Assembly (NCBI RefSeq): GCF_900167475.1
Contig: NZ_LT796768.1
Coordinates: 1,426,001 to 1,490,000, forward strand
DNA length: 64,000 nucleotides
Reading direction: 5' to 3'
From: Aeromicrobium choanae
GTDB lineage: Bacteria; Actinomycetota; Actinomycetes; Propionibacteriales; Nocardioidaceae
Part shown: positions 60,646-64,000 of the stretch, one piece after another
How the letters are laid out: every line of letters begins with the position of its first letter
Numbering within the stretch: the first letter of the stretch is position 1
Program-made: the position numbers and the translations under genes
The notes under the pieces: model-generated
What the model was told of the DNA's origin: nothing
Database searches by the model: none
Seen by the model: the letters and a program-made list of their open reading frames with translations, nothing else

Positions 60646-60735
60646 TTTCGATACGCGGCTCGTCCTCGCCAGCTACTCAACCACCGAGCGCGGTGATCGA
60701 GTGGCGGCGAGCGCAGCGAGACGCCGTATCGAGAT
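60646..60735. repeat. 90-bp palindromic repeat (TCTCGATACGC family), copy 2
   Basis: TTTCGATACGCGGCTCGTCC at the left and CGCCGTATCGAGATC at the right are imperfect inverted copies, with CTACTCAACCACCG and CGGTGATCGAGTGGC forming the inner pair. Length and layout match the copy at 42864-42956. It lies between the convergent MBL and crp genes, 24 bases after the MBL stop. Confidence 0.75.
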
Positions 60736-60752
60736 CCGGCTGGCTGCGGAGG

Positions 60753-61430
60753 TCAGCGCGAGCGGCGCTTGAGGCGCTCGAGGTCGAGGATGATGACCGA
60801 GCGGGGCTCGAGGCGCAGCCAGCCACGCGAGGCGAAGTCGGCCAGCGCCTTGTTCACGGTCTCGCGCGAGGCGCCGACGAGCTGGGCCAGCTCCTCCTGC
60901 GTGAGGTCGTGGTTGACGTGGATGCCGTCGTCGGCCTCTCGACCGAAGCGGGCGGCGAGGTCGAGCAGCGCCTTCGAGACGCGGCCGGGGACGTCGGAGA
61001 ACACGAGGTCGCCCACGACCTCGTTGGTGCGACGCAGGCGGCCGGCGAGCTGGTTCAGCAGGGCGTAGGCGACGTCGGGGTGCGACTGGAGCACCGGGTT
61101 GAGCGCACTGTGACCGAGGCTGCGCAGCTCGGTGTCGGTGACGGCGGTGGCCGTGGCCGAGCGCGGGCCCGGGTCGAAGAACGAGAGCTCGCCGAACATC
61201 TGGCCGGGGCCGAGGATCGCGATGAGGTTCTCGCGCCCGTCGACCGAGCGACGGCCGAGCTTGATCTTGCCCTCGATGACGACGTAGAGCTGGTCACCCT
61301 CGTCGCCCTCGCCGAACAGGACCTCGCCGCGACGCAGGGTCACCGGCGACATGGAGGACTCGAGCGCGCCGGAGGCGTCGTCGTCGAGGCCGTTGAACAG
61401 AGGAGCTTGGCGCAGAACATCATCGGTCAC
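60753..61430 (-). CDS. crp: Crp/Fnr-family transcription regulator (cAMP receptor protein)
   Basis: A 225-residue regulator. The N-terminal cyclic-nucleotide-binding domain has [18 protein letters not shown] and the phosphate-binding cassette [18 protein letters not shown], with the conserved Glu and Arg. The C-terminal winged helix has [20 protein letters not shown]. It matches the actinobacterial Crp/GlxR type (Rv3676 in mycobacteria) and lies in the same gene order. GTG 61430 ([12 protein letters not shown]) is the start; it is divergent from nth, with TGTGAT half-sites in the gap. Confidence 0.93.
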   Translation of the reverse strand: MTDDVLRQAPLFNGLDDDASGALESSMSPVTLRRGEVLFGEGDEGDQLYVVIEGKIKLGRRSVDGRENLIAILGPGQMFGELSFFDPGPRSATATAVTDTELRSLGHSALNPVLQSHPDVAYALLNQLAGRLRRTNEVVGDLVFSDVPGRVSKALLDLAARFGREADDGIHVNHDLTQEELAQLVGASRETVNKALADFASRGWLRLEPRSVIILDLERLKRRSR

Positions 61431-61511
61431 AGCGTTAGTTTCCCACATGCAACCCAGATCACACCCACCTTGGGCCCGCGCGTGTGTGATGTGTCCGGAT
61501 ACGGTGTTAGC

Positions 61512-62243
61512 GTGCCAGCCGAATCGACGCCCGCGACCACGCGTCCGGCCACGTCCCTCGTGCGGCGCGCACGCAAGATCAACCGGGTCCTGGCGCAGAC
61601 CTATCCCGACGCCCGGTGCGAGCTCGACTTCGAGAATCCCTTCCAGCTGCTGGTGGCCACGGTGCTCTCCGCCCAGACCACCGACCGCCGCGTCAACGCG
61701 ATCACGCCCACCCTGTTCACGGCGTATCCCGACGCCGCCGCGCTCGCCGGCGCCGACCGCGCGGCAGTGGAGGAGATCATCCGGCCCACCGGCTTCTTCC
61801 GTGCCAAGACCGAGAGCATCCTGGGCCTGTCGTCCGCGCTCGTCGAGCGCTTCGACGGCGAGGTCCCGGGGAGGCTGGGCGACCTCGTGTCCCTGCCGGG
61901 GGTCGGACGCAAGACCGCGAACGTCGTCCTCGGCAACGCCTTCGACGTCCCGGGGATCACCGTCGACACGCACTTCGCCCGCCTCGTGCGCCGGTGGGAG
62001 TGGGTCGACGAGGCGACCGCGAAGGATCCCGTGAAGACCGAGCACGCCGTCGGCGCCCTGTTCCCGCGCAGCGACTGGACGATGCTGTGCCACCACGTGA
62101 TCTGGCACGGTCGCCGTCGCTGTCACGCGCGCGTGCCCGCCTGCGGCGCCTGCCCCGTCGCGCAGTGGTGCCCCTCCTACGGACTGGGGCCCACCGACCC
62201 CGAGGTGGCCGAGGCGCTCGTCACCACGCAGGGGCCCGCATGA
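61512..62243 (+). CDS. nth: Endonuclease III (DNA glycosylase/AP lyase)
   Basis: Base-excision repair enzyme removing oxidised pyrimidines; 243 residues. The helix-hairpin-helix [17 protein letters not shown] contains the catalytic Lys, and the catalytic Asp is in [11 protein letters not shown]. The 4Fe-4S cluster loop is C-x6-C-x2-C-x5-C ([17 protein letters not shown]). GTG 61512 follows TACGGT by six bases (leaderless type). It is first of an operon continuing into a CoA-type NUDIX gene (ATGA overlap) and marP. Confidence 0.96.
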   Translation: MPAESTPATTRPATSLVRRARKINRVLAQTYPDARCELDFENPFQLLVATVLSAQTTDRRVNAITPTLFTAYPDAAALAGADRAAVEEIIRPTGFFRAKTESILGLSSALVERFDGEVPGRLGDLVSLPGVGRKTANVVLGNAFDVPGITVDTHFARLVRRWEWVDEATAKDPVKTEHAVGALFPRSDWTMLCHHVIWHGRRRCHARVPACGACPVAQWCPSYGLGPTDPEVAEALVTTQGPA

Positions 62244-62902
62244 CCGACTCCTCCCACGCGGCCGCTCCCCTCGTCGGACTGCCGGAGTGGCTGCATCCGC
62301 TCGCCGAGATTCTCGACTCCGTCGAGGCCGAGCACCTGGCGCCCCGGTTCCCCCACCCGCCGCCGGAGGCTCGCCCGGCCGCCGTGCTGATGCTCTTCGC
62401 CGACGGCGAGCAGGGGCGCGAGCTGCTGCTCACCGAGCGCGCAGCCACGCTGCGCAGCCACGCTCGGCAGATCTCCTTCCCGGGAGGGCGGCAGGACGCC
62501 ACCGACCGCGACCCCGTCCACACCGCGCTGCGCGAGGCGCAGGAGGAGGTCGGCCTCGACCCGACCGAGGTGGTCGTCTTCGGCTCCCTGCCCACGCTGT
62601 GGCTGCCGCCGAGCAACCACGCCGTGACACCCGTGCTCGGCTACTGGACCAGCCCGCGCCTCCTGCACGCGCACAGCCCCGCCGAGGTCGAGAAGGTGCT
62701 GCCCACGCCGCTCGACCTGCTGCTCGATCCCGACCGCCGCTTCAGCGTCGTGCACCCCTCGGGCTGGACCGGACCCGCCTTCGACATCGGCACCGACGTC
62801 CCGCTCTGGGGCTTCACCGCCGGCATCATCGCCCGTCTGTTCGAGCGTCTCGGGTGGGAGCGCCCCTGGGACGCCACCCGGACCCGACCCATCCCGGAGT
62901 GA
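62240..62902 (+). CDS. NUDIX hydrolase, CoA pyrophosphatase type
   Basis: A 220-residue NUDIX protein. [20 protein letters not shown] followed by GGRQDATD and [11 protein letters not shown] is the combined UPF0035/Nudix signature of CoA pyrophosphatases (NudL/CoAse), which cleave CoA to phosphopantetheine and ADP. The equivalent is Rv3672c in mycobacteria. ATG 62240 overlaps the nth stop. marP starts one base after its stop. The thioredoxin-like gene found between nth and this gene in M. tuberculosis is absent here. Confidence 0.9.
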   Translation: MTDSSHAAAPLVGLPEWLHPLAEILDSVEAEHLAPRFPHPPPEARPAAVLMLFADGEQGRELLLTERAATLRSHARQISFPGGRQDATDRDPVHTALREAQEEVGLDPTEVVVFGSLPTLWLPPSNHAVTPVLGYWTSPRLLHAHSPAEVEKVLPTPLDLLLDPDRRFSVVHPSGWTGPAFDIGTDVPLWGFTAGIIARLFERLGWERPWDATRTRPIPE

Positions 62903-62903
62903 C

Positions 62904-64000
62904 ATGAACTGGCTCGATGTCGTCCTGGTCGTGACGTTCGTGATCTACGCCTACGCGGGGTGGGTGCACGGGTTCGTCTCGAACGTCTTCTCCGGTGGGG
63001 GCCTGCTGCTGGGTTTCCTGCTGGGCATCGCCCTGGCGCCGCGGTTCTTCTCGCAGGGTGAGGGCGACCCGATGCAGGCGGTCATGTCGATCGTCCTGGT
63101 CTTCGTGGTGGCCGGGATCGGCAACTTCGTCGGCACGCTCATCGGGCGGTCGCTGCGCATCCGCCGCGGGCCGGGCCGCGCCGTCGACGCCGTCTTCGGG
63201 GCCGCCTTCGGCGCCGTCGTGGTGATGGCGGCCTCGTGGGCCCTCGGCTACGCGGTGAGCGCCTCCACGCTGCCGTACGTCAGCTCGGCGGTCCGCGACT
63301 CCTCGGTGCTCGCCCGCGTCGACCACCTGATGCCCGAGCGGGCCGGCGAGGCGCTCCGTGCGTTCACCGACACGCTCACCGGCGACGTCTTCCCGCGGTA
63401 CCTCGATCCGTTCGAGACCGAGATCATCCCCGACACCGAGCCGCCGGATGACGCCACCTTGGCCCTGAAGTCGGTCCGCTCGGCCCGCCAGAGCGTCGTG
63501 CGACTGCTCGGCGAGGCCGAGTGCCGGCGCACGATCGAGGGCTCCGGGTTCGTCATCGCCCCGGAGCGCGTCATGACGAACGCCCACGTCATCGCCGGCG
63601 TCGACCGGCCCACGGTGACGCTGGGCGACCGGAGGCTCCAGGCGCGTCCGGTGTGGTTCGACACCCAGCTCGACCTCGCGGTCGTCGACGTCCCTGGACT
63701 CGACGGCACGCCGCTGCGCTTCGACACCGGGGCGCAGCAGGGTGACCCCGCCGCCGTGCTCGGCTTCCCCGAGAACGGCCCGTTCGACGCCCGCGCCGCA
63801 CGCGTGCGTGGCCGGCTCGACCTCCGAGGGCCGGACATCTACGGCGACGGCCGCGTGGCGCGCGATGTCTTCTCGATCCGCTCGCTCGTCCGCTCGGGCA
63901 ACTCCGGCGGCCCGCTGCTCTCGGCCCAGGGCGACGTCATCGGCGTGATCTTCGCGGCCTCGCTGTCCGATCCCGAGACGGGCTACGCCGTGACCGCCAC
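62904..64000 (+). CDS. marP: MarP-like membrane serine protease (CvpA + trypsin-like), cut by window end
   Basis: 365 codons are visible; the C-terminus lies beyond the window. Residues 1 to about 130 hold four transmembrane helices of the CvpA (colicin V production) type. A periplasmic trypsin-like domain follows, with His228 in TNAHVIAG, Asp257 in LDLAVVDV and Ser334 in SGNSGGPL. Layout and triad positions closely follow M. tuberculosis MarP (Rv3671c), needed for acid and oxidative stress survival, where processing of cell-wall hydrolases has been reported. ATG 62904 follows the NUDIX stop after one base. Confidence 0.92.
   Translation, partial: MNWLDVVLVVTFVIYAYAGWVHGFVSNVFSGGGLLLGFLLGIALAPRFFSQGEGDPMQAVMSIVLVFVVAGIGNFVGTLIGRSLRIRRGPGRAVDAVFGAAFGAVVVMAASWALGYAVSASTLPYVSSAVRDSSVLARVDHLMPERAGEALRAFTDTLTGDVFPRYLDPFETEIIPDTEPPDDATLALKSVRSARQSVVRLLGEAECRRTIEGSGFVIAPERVMTNAHVIAGVDRPTVTLGDRRLQARPVWFDTQLDLAVVDVPGLDGTPLRFDTGAQQGDPAAVLGFPENGPFDARAARVRGRLDLRGPDIYGDGRVARDVFSIRSLVRSGNSGGPLLSAQGDVIGVIFAASLSDPETGYAVTA

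Overview
The window is 64 kb of very GC-rich, gene-dense chromosome from an actinobacterium. Evidence for this includes a WhiB-family regulator, F420-type and FMN-type luciferase-like oxidoreductases, a LAxTG sortase-type surface protein, a Crp/nth/MarP block arranged as in Mycobacterium, and many genes that begin about 6-7 bases after a TAnnnT -10 box (leaderless type). Nocardioidaceae (Nocardioides/Aeromicrobium-like) is my inference from overall gene content; it is not proven by any single gene. I see no insertion sequence, prophage, CRISPR array or rRNA operon.

Layout. 1-6 kb: end of a transhydrogenase operon (pntAB-pntB), upp-add (pyrimidine and purine salvage), tadA with its associated protein, and a luciferase-like monooxygenase/FMN reductase pair. 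6-19 kb: an ElyC/YdcF-like membrane protein, tRNA-Ser(CGA), a 1444-residue secreted LamG/metallophosphoesterase protein, an F420-type oxidoreductase with a flavodoxin, aroQ, a K+/H+ antiporter, a LytR_C pair, a HerA-like ATPase, an exported M14 peptidase and the SRP RNA (ffs, minus strand). 19-30 kb: a two-component system whose kinase is fused to a large membrane domain, tRNA-Ser(GGA), a lipoate ligase with its accessory domain at the N-terminus, a pair of acyl-CoA dehydrogenases under a TetR-type palindrome, a ThrE-type exporter, a hydrolase and a HAD phosphatase. 30-43 kb: a LAxTG surface protein, dnaX, a PabB-PabC-PabA three-domain fusion, an SMR transporter, recR, and ask-asd (start of the aspartate amino-acid pathway). 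43-53 kb: two acetoacetyl-CoA-synthetase-like ligases around a quinone oxidoreductase, tRNA-Pro(CGG), a metallophosphoesterase, and a DesK/DesR-like two-component system divergent from an ABC exporter. 53-64 kb: yqeY-like, ponA2, whiB4, two ArsA-like ATPases, DUF4177, ridA, NUDIX, MBL hydrolase, crp, nth, CoA-type NUDIX and marP (cut by the window end). This last block keeps the Mycobacterium tuberculosis Rv3671c-Rv3682 neighbourhood.

The most interesting non-gene signal is a set of small dispersed repeats. Three copies of an 80-83 bp element sit before or between operon genes. Each encodes a 27-28 residue mini-ORF (MSERQR...) that overlaps the neighbouring gene by ATGA, as mycobacterial MIRUs do. 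Four roughly 63 bp palindromes with CCACTTTTG/CAAAAGTGG ends form two families. Three copies or part-copies of a TCTCGATACGC...GCGTATCGAGA element lie at gene ends, and one supplies the stop codon of a CoA ligase gene.

At least 17 starts look leaderless, and operons are tightly packed with ATGA, GTGA or TGATG overlaps. All functions are read from the sequence and family knowledge; no database search was run.
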